DNA from: Chondrus crispus
Lineage: Eukaryota > Rhodophyta > Florideophyceae > Gigartinales > Gigartinaceae
Assembly: GCF_000350225.1 (NCBI RefSeq)
Contig: NW_005179051.1
Span: 139,110-203,109, forward strand
DNA: 64,000 nucleotides
Reading direction: 5' to 3'
Shown: piece by piece, positions 1-9,750 of the stretch
Numbering within the stretch: position 1 is the first letter of the stretch
Layout of the letters: every line of letters begins with the position of its first letter
Notes under the pieces: model-generated
Seen by the model: only the letters and a program-made list of their open reading frames with translations
Told to the model about the DNA's origin: nothing
Databases searched by the model: none
Program-made: the position numbers and the translations under genes

Positions 1-107
1 CGATAAATCCGAAACACATACACTATTTGCCCCGGCCCTGAAGTTTCTTTCGCCCTAATTGGTGTGTCACACACTAATACCGGACATACACTAATTTTTC
101 ACGTACT

Positions 108-698
108 CTAAATACAGTACTGGGGTGTAGTGAACACTTTGCTTCCCTCCAGGTCATCGAAAATCTCCTCTATCTTTGGCAATGGCCAGCGGTCGGCTTT
201 TATCTGTAGATTAAGGGTTCGGCAGTAGACACAGAACCGATTCTTGCCGTCTTTCTTTGCCACAATGACAATTGGAAACGACCAGGCCGAAACATACGGC
301 GTGATTATTCCGGCTTTGAGCATCTTGTTGATTTCTTCACGAATGATTTCGTTGTGGCGCGGAGGTAGTCTTCGTGCCGTATGCGTGATAGAGGACGAAT
401 CCTCTAACTCAAATGAGTGTGTGGTGGGAACATCGGCCGGCCTTAAGTCATCAAGTGAGTAAGCGGCGATACGTGATTCCTTGATCGATTCACGAAGACG
501 CTTCCTTGCCTCTGCAGTCAAGTGGCTCAACTTCTGCGACAGCAGGGCAAAATGGGCCTCCTCGGGGCTGTATTCGAGCTTTACTTCGCCCTCCATGCTA
601 GACGAAGGGTCTTCCTTCCAATGCTCTGGTATGATGTCCTCAAGGGCAATCTCGTCAGCACCCGCGGCTTGTATCTGCAGACGCCGGTATGAAGCCAA
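108..698 (-). pseudogene. Ty3/gypsy reverse transcriptase, N-terminal part
   Basis: 196 codons. The first half resembles the linker before RT. From about residue 95 the family pattern is clear: ARRLPPRHNEIIREEINKML, then the palm/fingers motif 'PIVIVAKKDGKNRFCVYCRTLN' (normally RFCVDYR; here VYCR, so the usual Asp-Tyr is lost) and PLPKIEEIFDDLEGSKVFTT. The homology stops right after FTT, where family members continue with LD(L)xSGYHQI; the catalytic Asp and YxDD box are therefore missing. Start codon uncertain. Confidence 0.8.
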
Positions 699-878
699 CT
701 ATGCAATATCAGGTTCGAAAGGTATCTCATCACGAACTGCTAGGACCAGTCCACGTCCACTTGCGGAGGAAGAGTCGAGGGCGGCGTCACTGTCCGACTT
801 GAAATCCTCGCTATCCGTCGACGACCCTGATAACTCCCTTTTCTCTACTTCCATCTCCAATCCTAGCTTCATGGTCTG

Positions 879-1215
879 TTATCCAATAGTAATCTGCACG
901 TGCTGTTTCCCCACATCATTACACGCTTGAAGTTTCTCTTGCGAAGGAAGTCCAATGATCAGATCGAAGGGTGTGGCTTCTACAACGAAGTAGTCGAGGT
1001 TGACGGTGAGTTCGCCAAAAGACGTAGGGACCTGTAGCAAGGCCCCAATGCATGGAGCATTACCCCCGTCTGCTACCGTAATCCTCTTCTTACTAGGTTG
1101 GGGCGTAAGACAGAGCTTGGAGACGAGCTGCGGGGAAATGAGATTCGGTACTGCACCCTAGTCAAGCAGAGCCTGCGCCTCAGTGCCGTACAGACGGACG
1201 GTCACGGACCTCAGC
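879..1215 (-). pseudogene. retropepsin fragment with a stop in the active site
   Basis: Minus-strand translation gives an aspartic-protease pattern: a strand ending ALLD, then a stop, then GAVPNLIS, and further on VEATPFDLIIGLPSQEKL, which matches the usual 'xLGxD/P' C-terminal region of gypsy proteases. The codon between Asp and Gly of the D-[S/T]-G triad is TAG (plus positions 1158-1160), most simply a TCG to TAG mutation. A second stop closes the frame at 879-881. This is a decayed enzyme that would have cut Gag-Pol. Confidence 0.65.
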
Positions 1216-1289
1216 CTCTTAGGCCTCGTGTAAACATGACCTGCATAGGCACGGGTAAGATTTCTTTGCCTAGAGAAAAAGCGACCGAT

Positions 1290-2510
1290 TTATATCTTTG
1301 TAGCCTCCGCATATCCACGGATTAGCTTGCCAAACGTCAATACAGACGATGCATTTGCTAGTTTCGCGATGACATTGTACTTCTCGACATGCTCCTGAAA
1401 AGCAGCCTTTTTAGTTGTCTTCTTACCAGCCTTCTTTCTACGAGTCCTTATTTGGCCTGCGAGTAAGGGCGGAAGGGCACCTGCCCCTTGACCTAGCCCT
1501 GCCGTTGTAGGCGGGTTCAGAAGGTGGGGGATCGCAGCCTTGTCCTGCGTGCGACGCTGCTTCGGGCGCTCTTCGCCTTCAGCGTTACGCTTAGAGGCAG
1601 CCATCATATCCTCTTCCTTTGTCTCTGCAGTGTAGGGGACCCGCCTCGAGCTTGGGCTATCTTTAGCGATGGGGGCAGCCTTGGTCTGGGGCCAGCTCCT
1701 GGACAGCGGAGCCTTGGCCCTCGACCAGCAGCTTTCTTCTCCGTGACCAAGCTTCCCACAACTGGGACAGTGTGTATCACGGTAAGGGTTGGACGGACAC
1801 GTAGTCGCACCATGCTCGAAATCATTGCAGAAAGAGCAGGTAAGAGTGTCGAAGGATGACTGGCCCGCATTATTCTTTTTCATCAAAAGAGAGAGCTCGG
1901 ACAACTTGTCTGCCAGCATGTCTACTTTTTCCTCGACCTTACTTGAAAGTTGCAAACGGTCAGGGCGTTGTAAAATGCTTTTCCGGGCAACGTAATGTGG
2001 CTGGGACATCGATTGTACAGCAAAAAATGCCATGCCTCCACCATCGAATTCTTGGATTGCCTTACGAAGCTCTCCCTAAGTACCTGGTGCCCGGTACAAT
2101 ACGAACTGAACGACATCGGTGTGCTCCATGACCGCGTTTTGTAGCAGCCCAATATTAGCCTCGGAGTTAAACGCCGCCTTGTCGAAACAGCGGTCCATCT
2201 CGTTCAGCGATCCCTGCAGGTCGCTTTGATTCAAACGGATGGAGACTGCTCGACGAATGTGTTCTTCTGGTCCGGCAACAGACTCGAAGCGGTCTATGCC
2301 GGCCTTCGTAACGGCATGATAGTCACCAGCGTCGTCCGTCAGCTTGCCATTACGGCTGTAGGTGTCGTAATAAAACTCAAGGACATCACCTCGCAGGTAT
2401 CATAACAGTTCTCCAGCGTTGTCTTCATCGGATTTTCCTCGCATCACGACATTCTCATAGACGAAGAAGAACTTAGCAACATCTGCTTCGTGCTTACCGT
2501 CAAACGCCAG
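1290..2510 (-). pseudogene. gag polyprotein remnant with two zinc knuckles
   Basis: The 247-residue open stretch 2033-1290 carries two adjacent CCHC-like boxes (about residues 67-80 and 88-101: CSFCNDFEHGATTC and CPSCGKLGHGEESC), typical of nucleocapsid, followed by a Lys/Arg-rich tail. Upstream, positions 2034-2510 translate in the same frame as a coherent capsid-like sequence but contain two stops: a TAG just before the segment starting GELRKAIQEF (about 2075) and a TGA before YLRGDVLEF (about 2400). These stops mark it as a pseudogene. No start codon could be fixed. Confidence 0.7.
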
Positions 2511-2530
2511 CCTCGAGGAGCTCGCCTGAC

Positions 2531-2959
2531 TGTCGGCGTCGGCCCTCCACAAGAGTACCATGCTGTATGGTAAAGGCGTCAGTGGTCTTTTTATTATTTT
2601 CCTCTCCCTCTCTGTCGTAATCTGTCTGTATGTGGCTGCCTCCTCCGTGCTTCCACCTTTTCCCTCCCGCTTTTATCGCAGCCGAACTTCCACTTGCAAG
2701 CCCACGCAGACACATCTAGAAGCGCTCCGAAATTATTCTAAAATTTGGTCTAAAATTTGGTGTAAAAATTCAGTGCATCACTTAGGGTTCACACGGTTTT
2801 TGCAATTTTACCGTATGATCGGTATACAGATCAACTCAAAGTAGGGATATGAGGACTGACGGACAGCAAGGACAGACTGTCCGTATCACAGTCTGTCCAC
2901 AACAGTATTTAGGAGACGCGACGGCGACGACGAGTAAAGACCACCCCGTGAAGATTACG
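2531..2959. other. Interval between two retrotransposons
   Basis: No gene recognised. A perfect 11-bp inverted repeat (2870-2880 and 2888-2898, spacer of 7) lies here. The stretch ACGAGTAAAGAC near 2931-2942 is the reverse complement of a segment inside the adjacent E1 LTR (2989-3000). These may be chance or old LTR fragments. Confidence 0.4.
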
Positions 2960-2964
2960 ATTCA

Positions 2965-3154
2965 TGGTGGTGCAGGAACGATAGCCTCGTCTTTACTCGT
3001 GATCTGTCTTCCTCCACACTAAGTCTAGCAGTCTCACTCCGTCGTCGGTGGATCATGGTACGTGTATTATGTGTGCTATGTGTCCACGTGTATGGGTATC
3101 ATCACCGGTGGGCATGAGCGCCGCAGCGACTGCGCTGTTATGGGTATCATCACA
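2965..3154 (-). repeat. E1 3' LTR with extended end, plus adjacent polypurine tract
   Basis: 2967-3109 matches the right-hand LTR (8185-8323) closely. On the pol side the 3' LTR is longer: its terminal TGGGTATCATCAC is followed by about 44 extra bp (3110-3153) that end in a second copy of TGGGTATCATCAC, directly next to the polypurine tract (minus AGGGGGAG, 3155-3162). The 5' LTR lacks the extra segment. E2 and E3 show the same layout. Confidence 0.8.
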
Positions 3155-3229
3155 CTCCCCCTGTCGCTGTGGCGCGATGCCTCGTGTGCTTTGTGCATGG
3201 GGCAGGGGGGGTGGGGTGCAGACTTTTAG

Positions 3230-4643
3230 CTACTTTGTGAGTTTGGTGAATGGCGCGGGTGTGAATGGCTTTGTGAGGATGTCTGCGAGCATGTCGTTGG
3301 TGGATACATGCTTGATGTGGATCGCTTTTTGTTTCGTTTGATGTGCGAGATAGTGGTGGCGGAGGTCTATGAACTTTCGGCGTTTCGTGGGGCCACTGTT
3401 TTTGGCTACACGTATGGCCGATTGGTTGTCGATATGGAACGGTGTTTGTCCTGGGGGGAGCATGTCAATGTCTTTGAGGAGTCTTCGTATCCGTGTCGTC
3501 TGTTGAGCTGCTGCTGTGGCAGCTATGTATTCAGCCTCACATGTTGATGGGACTGTTATTGTTTGCTTCATTGATCCCCAGCATATTGGCGTTTCGTTGT
3601 AGAGATGGACCATTCTAGATATGGATTTCCTGTTGGTGACATCCGCGGCAAAATCTGCGTCGCTGTACGTTTCGAGAAGGCTGGGGAGAGCGGTTGTGTT
3701 CTCGTTGTGTTTTCCGGCTTTATAGAGCAATCCATGGTACTGTGTGTGTTTGAGGTATCGGATTAGCCCTTTGAGTGCGTTCCAGTGCCGGGTGGTGGGG
3801 CATTTGGCTGCGACTGATAACCTATTTGCCACGAAGTATATATCTGGTCGGGTTGAATCTGCTATGTACCTTATGTCTCCTAGCAGCTGCTGATATATCT
3901 TTTGTGATTTTTGGCATTGGTTCGTCATCCTCTGTGGGTCCATGGAGTGCCGTGTTGCTGTTGTATGGCGTGGGTTTGCTGTTGCACATGTCCATTTCTG
4001 CCTTTTTGACCACGTACTGTATGGCGTTGGGTTGTGACGGGTGGATCGCTCCGTCTGGGAATTTTTTGATTGTCCATCCTAGGAGTTGTGCTGGTTCTCC
4101 AAGTTGTTTGATGTTGTATGCTGTGGTGGGGATGGCGGTAACTTTTTTTTGGAGCTGTTTGGACGTGCTGATTACCATGAAGTCGTCCATGCTAACAGAT
4201 ATTATGATTATGTGGTGGGGTGTGCGTCCGTGAAACAGGCACATGTTTGCTTCCGATTGGGTGAATTTGTGCTGGTGTAGCAGCTTGAAGACCGCACTGA
4301 TGTATGTTGGTCCTGCTCCTGGGGTGCTGTAGATATTCTTGTGGAGCTTTCCCACTTTGTGTTGATGTTTGAATGACCCGTCAAACCTCGGCTGTTGGCG
4401 TACGTATACTGGTTTGCGTCCTGAGTGGTCGAACTTGTCATGGAGGTAGGCTGCTTTAATGTCAATATGCTCGATGTGCATGTTGAATGATGCCGCCAAT
4501 GCAAAGAGGAGGCGGACAGTTGTTTTGTCTGCCATGTATGTCGTCGTTTTCTCAGGGTCGAAGTGTACGTGCGGTATCATTTTGTCCCCTCTTGCTGAGC
4601 ATCGTGCCTTTCATTCGGTGATCTCCACTTGTTCGTTTCTTTT
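3230..4643 (-). pseudogene. E1 reverse transcriptase and RNase H
   Basis: RT is read from about 4640 to 3850: an N-terminal KTTTYMADKTTVRLLFALAA block, then DIKAAYLHDKFDH, then the catalytic box SVSMDDF (normal copia YVDD; here SMDD) and QLLGWTI. After a frame change near 3880-3940 the RNase H follows, with ADSTRPDIYFVANRLS, TYSDADFAADVTNRKSISR, STCEAEYIAA, HIDNQSAI and LADILTKPF, ending at 3230. All the usual domain landmarks are present, but the frame shift makes this copy defective. Confidence 0.85.
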
Positions 4644-5767
4644 GTAGCGGTACCCCATGGTCAGCCGTATTGGTTTGGTCTGTTTGGGGATTTGTGTTGG
4701 GGGTAGCCATAGTACAACTTTGTTGTTGTCCAGATTGTCGAGCTCTTTGTTGTGGGCCTTTTCCCACATATGTGCATCTGGGTAGTTTCTTGCCTGGCCG
4801 TGGTGCATGGGGGCCGGGGATGTGGCATTGGTTTTTTTTGGTGTTGGCTGGGGTGTGAATGTTTTAAAGAGGACGTGGACGTTGTGTGTGGGGTCTAACT
4901 CTTTGTGGTATGCCTTGAAATCAACGGTTCGGATGCGTCGTGTCTTGCCATCATGTGTGTTGATGACCATGACGTGTTGGGGGTCTGTGGCGTAGAGGTA
5001 TCGCACCGTGAGTGCTCGTGCATGAAGCTTGCGTACCACTGTTTTGCTGGTGATGTTCGGGACATGTCCCAATTGTCCAAAGATCATGTATTGTGGTACA
5101 GCGGGTTTGTGGCCATGCCATACGGTGGTTGGGATTTCTCCGGTGCCAAGGTGGAGAGTGTGGTTGTATTTGAATGCCGCGTCCTTGATTGCGTCTTCCC
5201 AGTGGTGGTCCGGCAGGCCGCTGTGGTGGAGTGACGCCCTTGTTGCGTTCATGATTGTGCGATTTACTCTTTCGGCTATTCCGTTTTCTTGGGGCGGATA
5301 GGGGACTGTGGTGGTATGCTGTACGCCGTTGGCTTTGTACACTTCTTTGGTGTGGCTTGCTAGGTACTCTTTACATTATCAGTGTGTAGTTTACGTGGTT
5401 TTGGGTACGGTCCTTTGTTCAGGTGCGACAGGACATTGTCGAGATGTTCTGGAGCTTGGTCGCGTTTTTGGAGGAACGTGATAATGAGGTATCTGGAGTT
5501 GGTGTCTATGACGGTCATAAAGTATTGGTTGCCTTGTCTTGATGGTGTGGGGAATGGGCCACATATATCGCTGCTAAGGGCTTCTCCCGTCTTGTATCGG
5601 TGTTGCTTTCGACGGTGGCGAGCAGGGTGGAGTTTCGCTTTGGCACAGCTTGTGCATGTTATTATGGGGGTGTCTTGGCAAGGGCTTTGGGGAGGTTTGG
5701 TATGAATTTCCGTTTTGCCATTTGCTGGAGCGTGGATGGTCTGATGTGGTTGAAGACCATGGGTCAA
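4611..5767 (-). pseudogene. E1 integrase (frame-shifted)
   Basis: In one frame (5767-5360) a CTSCAKAKLHPA zinc-binding end and the core motif SSDICGPFPTPSRQGNQYF (first catalytic Asp) run to HTDN (second Asp). The frame is then lost, and it resumes at 5342 with PYPPQENGIAERVNRT (catalytic Glu) and the downstream integrase C-terminal region to about 4640. One base is missing relative to E2 at the break near 5350. E2 reads through the same stretch without interruption. Confidence 0.82.
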
Positions 5768-6480
5768 TGGTGGTGCTCATGCTGTGTTTTGGCATTGAAA
5801 GTGTCAGGGGGGGTTGGGACTTGGTTGTGCTGCCTCTGCATTGGGATTGGCTTTCCGATTGTGTGGGGGGTACTAATTCGGGGGCGGGGTGCTGCAGTGC
5901 GTGAGGGAGGTGCGGCCGTTGGTGGTGCACGTTGCTTGGTGGGTTCTGGTAGCGTTCTCCTTTTTGTCTTTGTCCTCTGGTGCGGCATCACTCTTGTAGC
6001 CAGTGTGCGGGGGTTATGGTGTGCCACATTGAGGTCGTATAGGCCTTTTCTGTACTGTGCGGTGGCTACAACTGTCGGGGGTTTTGCTTTTGTGTTTATC
6101 ACATGTGCTGTGTTGTGGTAGAAGGTGACTGCTCCCCACTGTGCTGCTATATCATGGACTGATAGGAGGTTCTTTTTGATGTGCGGATTCGATATGGCTG
6201 GTAGGTTAAGCCATTTGTTCTTGGTCGTCCGTATCTGTATCGTGCCGTGGTGTGTCGCAGGGGGGGTTATTGACGTCGCCGTGTTAGTTCGGATTTTTTG
6301 TTTGAGGGGACGCATGGTCTTGGTTGGCCGTATGACGTGTGATGGGTTTGCTCCGGAGTCCAGTGCGAATTTCCTACCATGGCCGTTGCCATCCAGGTAA
6401 TGTGGGCTTGACTGTGAGTTGTATAGGTGCTTGTTGTCTTCCTGTTCATTCGTGATGGTGGCCGCGTTACCCCTTGCCAA
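5764..6480 (-). pseudogene. E1 protease and start of the integrase region
   Basis: The open frame contains the copia protease signature FALDSGANPSHVIRP, followed by NLLSVHDIAAQWG, the usual pre-integrase block (LLSVxQL in other copia elements). It lies one frame back from gag; the change occurs around an A-run near 6472-6478. The stop at 5764 precedes the integrase frame by another shift of the same sign. Confidence 0.8.
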
Positions 6481-7001
6481 TTTTTTTGTTGGGCTTGGTT
6501 TCCCTTGCTGATATCGGGGGGATCGGGCAAGGTGTGAAGTGGGGGTGTGGATGCAGGGTTGCTCCAGGGGTCACCCGTTTTTGGGTATCGGCTCCATCCT
6601 CTTTCTCGGCTGCGGCCTCTGGTGCGTCTTCTGTATGCTTCTACGGGTGTGGTGTTCGGTGTTTGGGGCATGCCGTGAGGTGTGTTTCCGGGTTGGGTTT
6701 GCCGCTCCATCGTGCGCGCGTGTACTGCTTGGAGCCTTTGTGTGAGGGTGTGGATTGTGTCCGGAATTGTTCCGGTTACTATCCAGGTGTCTTGTAAGTG
6801 CCTGTACTTGGGATGGGCTGACAGTCCTTGTATGATGAACTGAATGGTGACTGACTCGCCGTTTTTGCTGTTGGGATAGTTGGCAAGGCGCATTCTGGTG
6901 CGTATTCCGCGGTGCTTGGCGATATACTCCTCCAGCGTTGTGGTGCGTGTGAGGATCGTGTGTTCGGCTTCTTGCTTAAAGAGGAGATGAGCCGTGGTTG
7001 T
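6400..7001 (-). pseudogene. E1 gag, central and C-terminal part
   Basis: The frame reads HLLFKQEAEHTILT and EEYIAKHRGIRTRMRLANYP, then VTIQFIIQGLSAHPKYRHL. This aligns with the E2 gag along its length (E2: HLILKQEAQRTKIKSG, IEFIIHGLNSHPALQHL). The gag lacks a CCHC zinc knuckle, like E2. It is separated from its N-terminal part by the solo LTR at 7002-7624. Confidence 0.75.
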
Positions 7002-7624
7002 TGTAGTATAACGACCGGTGTGCGCGCGGGGAGGTTATTAACCGTGCGGCCGTGCACGGTGCACACGTGGGCGGGTGTGCCCACGTGTAGAGAGCGCGCG
7101 CGTTGACCAACCGGCCGTGGCGTGGCGCACGTGTACAGTAGCACACGTGTCGTCCGTGCGGTAGTCTGTAAGCAACACGCGTGTACAATAGTGCACACGT
7201 GTAGTAGCAGCGTCCGTGCGGTAGTAGTATTATGGCGCTAGCTTTTTAATTGTGTACAGTACCCGGCACGCACTAGGCGGCAGGTACTGTACTACTGTAC
7301 TTGGACAGGTGTCCGAGGCGTCCCTCTGAGGGGTTAAGACCTGACACCCGTCCCTACCGGTAAACTGGGGGAGGCTCGCCCCCGTCCCTTTCGCGCCTAT
7401 ATACGTCTGTTTCGGTTGTCTATCGCGCGCGCTGGCTTCTAACCCGTTACCGGTCGCTCCTGTTCCCGCACCACGGGGCGACTGCGCGTAACCAGCCAGT
7501 GAGCCACTCCCTTTTCGCGAGCTCGTCCGATCAGTTCAATTAGCGCGTCGCGTCCACGCCACGTGCTCCCTCGCTATAGCCTCCGCCTCTCACCCAACCC
7601 AGGGCGGAGAGGAGTTATCCCACA
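7002..7624. repeat. Solo LTR (TGTAG-type Ty3/gypsy family) inserted in E1 gag
   Basis: The 623-bp block starts TGTAGTATAA and ends TTATCCCACA. It is flanked on both sides by the pentanucleotide gttgt (6997-7001 and 7625-7629), a clear target duplication. The termini resemble those of the LTRs at 32343-33010 (TGTAGCATAA...TTATACTACA) and 46433-47041. It is rich in CACGTG and TACAC motifs and has a long inverted repeat TACAGTACC...GGTACTGTA near 7254-7290. Removing it and one gttgt rejoins the E1 gag reading. No internal region remains, so it is a solo LTR left by LTR-LTR recombination. Confidence 0.88.
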
Positions 7625-7629
7625 GTTGT

Positions 7630-8184
7630 CGTGTCTGAGAAGTGGTCGGTGATTGTTTGCGCGATTTGGAGTGGTGGTGCGTCCATTTCTAGATCTGCGG
7701 TCGCTGCGAATGTTGGTGGAAGTGAGTTGGTGATTTCCATGCGCATTATGGCGCTGTTGCGTCTGTATGCCCCGTAGGGCTTCTTTCTTCTGGTGTGGTG
7801 TACGTGGGGTCCAGTACATTTTCCATGCCATTGATTACTGCTAAGTCGCTCAGAGCTTGCTTCCACGAGGGAAAGTTGTCTCCGTTGGGGCGTAGGGAGT
7901 GCAGTTTTGTTTGGATCCTGTGATCTGTGGTGCCAGATCCTTCTTCGTTTGCCATGTTTGTTGGCTGTGTTTGGATGCTCTCAACACTGGGTGAAGGCGC
8001 TGTGGTTTGCGGGCTCTATAAACTGTTCTGTGGAGGCGCTGGTGGTGTTCTGGGGACGTATACAAGGCTGCCGGTGTGGGTTGGCGCTTGGGGTCTTGTC
8101 CGGTGGCGGGGTGATCGTCGGGGGAGGTGGCTTCCCGCGTTGTGGTGATCGTCTTGCAGTGATTGTTGCGTAGGGTCTATAACC
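7630..8184 (-). pseudogene. E1 gag N-terminal part and primer-binding site
   Basis: Minus strand from 8184: GGTTATAGACCC (8173-8184) is the primer-binding site, matching the internal tRNA-iMet type used by Drosophila copia. In E2 the same place contains the gag ATG; here it is ATA, so the start codon is lost. The N-terminal gag (HRIQTKLHSLRPNGDNFPSW, then ALSDLAVINGMENVLD) runs in one frame to about 7790 and continues one frame back with YRRNSAIMRMEITNSLP, the same sign and place as in E2. Confidence 0.72.
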
Positions 8185-8323
8185 GTGGTGCAGGAACGAT
8201 AGCCTCGTCTTTACTCGTGATCTGTCTTCCTCTACACTAAGTCAAGCGGTCTCACTCCGTCGTCAGTGGATCATGGTGCGTGTATTATGTGTGCTATGTG
8301 TCCACGTGTATGGGTATCATCAC
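8185..8323 (-). repeat. E1 5' LTR (short form)
   Basis: The 139-bp LTR begins GTGGTGCAGGAACGATAGCC and ends GGGTATCATCAC (plus-strand reading). It matches 2967-3109 closely but lacks the 44-bp extension seen at the other end. It borders the target duplication attca. Confidence 0.82.
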
Positions 8324-8328
8324 ATTCA

Positions 8329-9641
8329 TTAAGGGCAGCTCTTTTTCGCAAAAATATATAAATTAAATTGAACATTCGAAAAGCTAACTTGAGAAATATT
8401 TTCTTAACGTGCTTGTTTTCTGCAATAGCATCTTGCAGAACACAGGAATAGCCGCTTTGATTGCGCAAAAACCTTAACAATATAATGCAGATGGAGTACC
8501 AAGCTGTCTTTTTACACTAGCGGTTTTGGTTTCGAAGTTATTTTACCTGCGGTTCTACGGTGCTTTAAAAAAGCGTCTTTTCCAGACATAGCTAAAAACG
8601 ACCACGAAGAACATGCAATTCTCACAAAATTCGTTCTGGTCCCAAGTCAGAGGTCAAGTACGGTGGCGCGAGTATCATTTTCTTTCTTGTCGGGGAAGCG
8701 AAAGTCAAGAATAAAATTGGTCGAATACTGTCCTCCTATGAGGACAATGATCCAATAGACACTAGCATATACGTCGGGTGACCACTTTTTCTCCGTTGCG
8801 CACTGTTGCACGCACTCCTGCAGTTCTGAAGCCCGTATTGTGCTCGCCTCGGCTCTCTCTGCCCCGGTCAACAGGAGGGCACCAAACAGGGCCATCGATC
8901 CGACGTGATTCTTTGCGCAGGTCGTTCAGTAGAACAACTCACGACCCTTTCTGCGTTCGTGGCGATTCGGTCGGCCCCGTCTATCGAGAGGGACTGGAGA
9001 AAGACCATTGCGCCGACGATATCATTCTTGTCGAAAGCCTCTTAATACAACTCTACGGCCCGTGTTGCCTTCTCGTCGATTCTCTCTATCCTTGTCATCA
9101 GCAGTGCAGTGCTCGCAGAATGGGCATCACTTCGATGTGATCATTTCTCCTCAATCACCGACCGGGAACCGCGCATATGCGCGCGTCGAACGAGTCGTCC
9201 GCGTTGGAACCTTCGTGGCCTTTGGAAACGGCCAGTGGCACGTGCGCGCCGTGCCGTATAAGTCGCTACGTCACACACGTATGCGGAAAGCAGAACGCAA
9301 CTCTTTCACAATTCCTCAACCGACGGAGGCTCACCAGACTCTTTTTCGTGCACAAGTCTTGCTGCACCCCTTGCTGTCCGCCACAACCCACTCACACACA
9401 TTTCCATCCCGAGCCACTTGAGGCAGTGGGAATACACGTCGACCTTACCCCCGCCACATAAGCACAATTCCAAGCCGGCCGGGGAGGCTTGGCTTCGCTG
9501 TCCGCCCGCTTCGTTGTCCGCCCGCTGGCAACTTCAACCGCGTTGCCGTTCTCAGCCGTCCCCCGGCTGTGTGCGGAGGATGAACAGGCGAAGAAATGTC
9601 AAAATAGAGCTGCTTCTGAATCTCCCGGCCTTCCTCCACAC
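8329..9641. other. POX1 upstream region, part of an old segmental duplication
   Basis: No gene recognised. 8337-8700 is related, in inverted orientation, to about 24215-23720 upstream of POX2: shared strings include GCAAAAATATATAAATTAA, AACGTGCTTGTTT and TCTTTTCCAGACAT. 8940-9640 is related to the regions just upstream of POX2 and POX3, for example GGGCATCACTTCGATGTGATCATTTCTCC. The duplication therefore covered at least 1.4 kb of 5' sequence. An 82-codon minus-strand ORF (8895-8647) with a hydrophobic start is not visibly conserved in the paralogous block, and I do not call it a gene. Confidence 0.55.
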
Positions 9642-9651
9642 AACTTAAAAG
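9642..9651 (+). promoter_or_regulatory. Conserved TATA-like element of POX1
   Basis: AACTTAAAAG lies 100 bp before the POX1 ATG, followed by a C-rich stretch. The same string sits about 84-93 bp before the ATG in POX3 (26136-26145) and POX2 (22320-22329, minus), in otherwise diverged flank when POX1 is compared with the other two. This supports a core-promoter role; it is inference. Confidence 0.5.
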
Positions 9652-9750
9652 TCGCCCCCGCCGCCCGCCTCCTTCCATCCTTCCATCTCCGCATCAGTTC
9701 ACCAGCCTCAACCCGGCAGCCACATCTCTCTCAGCCACATCTCACTCACC

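Larger units (their letters stand above)
108..2530 (-). mobile_element. Degenerate Ty3/gypsy-type retrotransposon remnant (gag-PR-RT)
   Basis: Read on the minus strand, a nucleocapsid-type gag is followed by a retropepsin-like stretch and then the N-terminal part of a Ty3/gypsy reverse transcriptase. The order gag, PR, RT is the normal one. The element breaks off near position 120, inside RT and before the catalytic YxDD box, and no LTR is seen at either end. Stop codons interrupt gag and protease, so the copy cannot be active. It is separated from the next element (E1) by about 430 bp without recognisable coding sequence. Confidence 0.8.
2965..8323 (-). mobile_element. Ty1/copia element E1 (nested solo LTR inside)
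   Basis: A near full-length copia-type element on the minus strand: 5' LTR at the right (about 8185-8323), gag, protease, integrase, RT, RNase H, polypurine tract and 3' LTR at the left (2965-3154). The order PR-INT-RT-RH is diagnostic of Ty1/copia. The 5-bp target duplication is attca at 2960-2964 and 8324-8328; the last A of the LTR is ambiguous. The primer-binding site GGTTATAGACCC follows the 5' LTR. The coding region is broken by several frameshifts, and a 623-bp solo LTR sits in gag. E1 landed in DNA that lies upstream of POX1. Confidence 0.88.

Noticed and set aside
5600..6121. Plus-strand Cys/Trp/Gly-rich ORFs across E1 (up to 173 codons) and similar ones in E2 and E3
   Set aside because: They are complements of the copia pol frames, whose C-rich codons give Gly, Trp, Cys and Val on the other strand.
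9008..9421. ORFs upstream of POX1 (120-137 codons)
   Set aside because: The homologous regions before POX2/POX3 do not keep these frames; no protein motif is seen. Treated as 5' flank.
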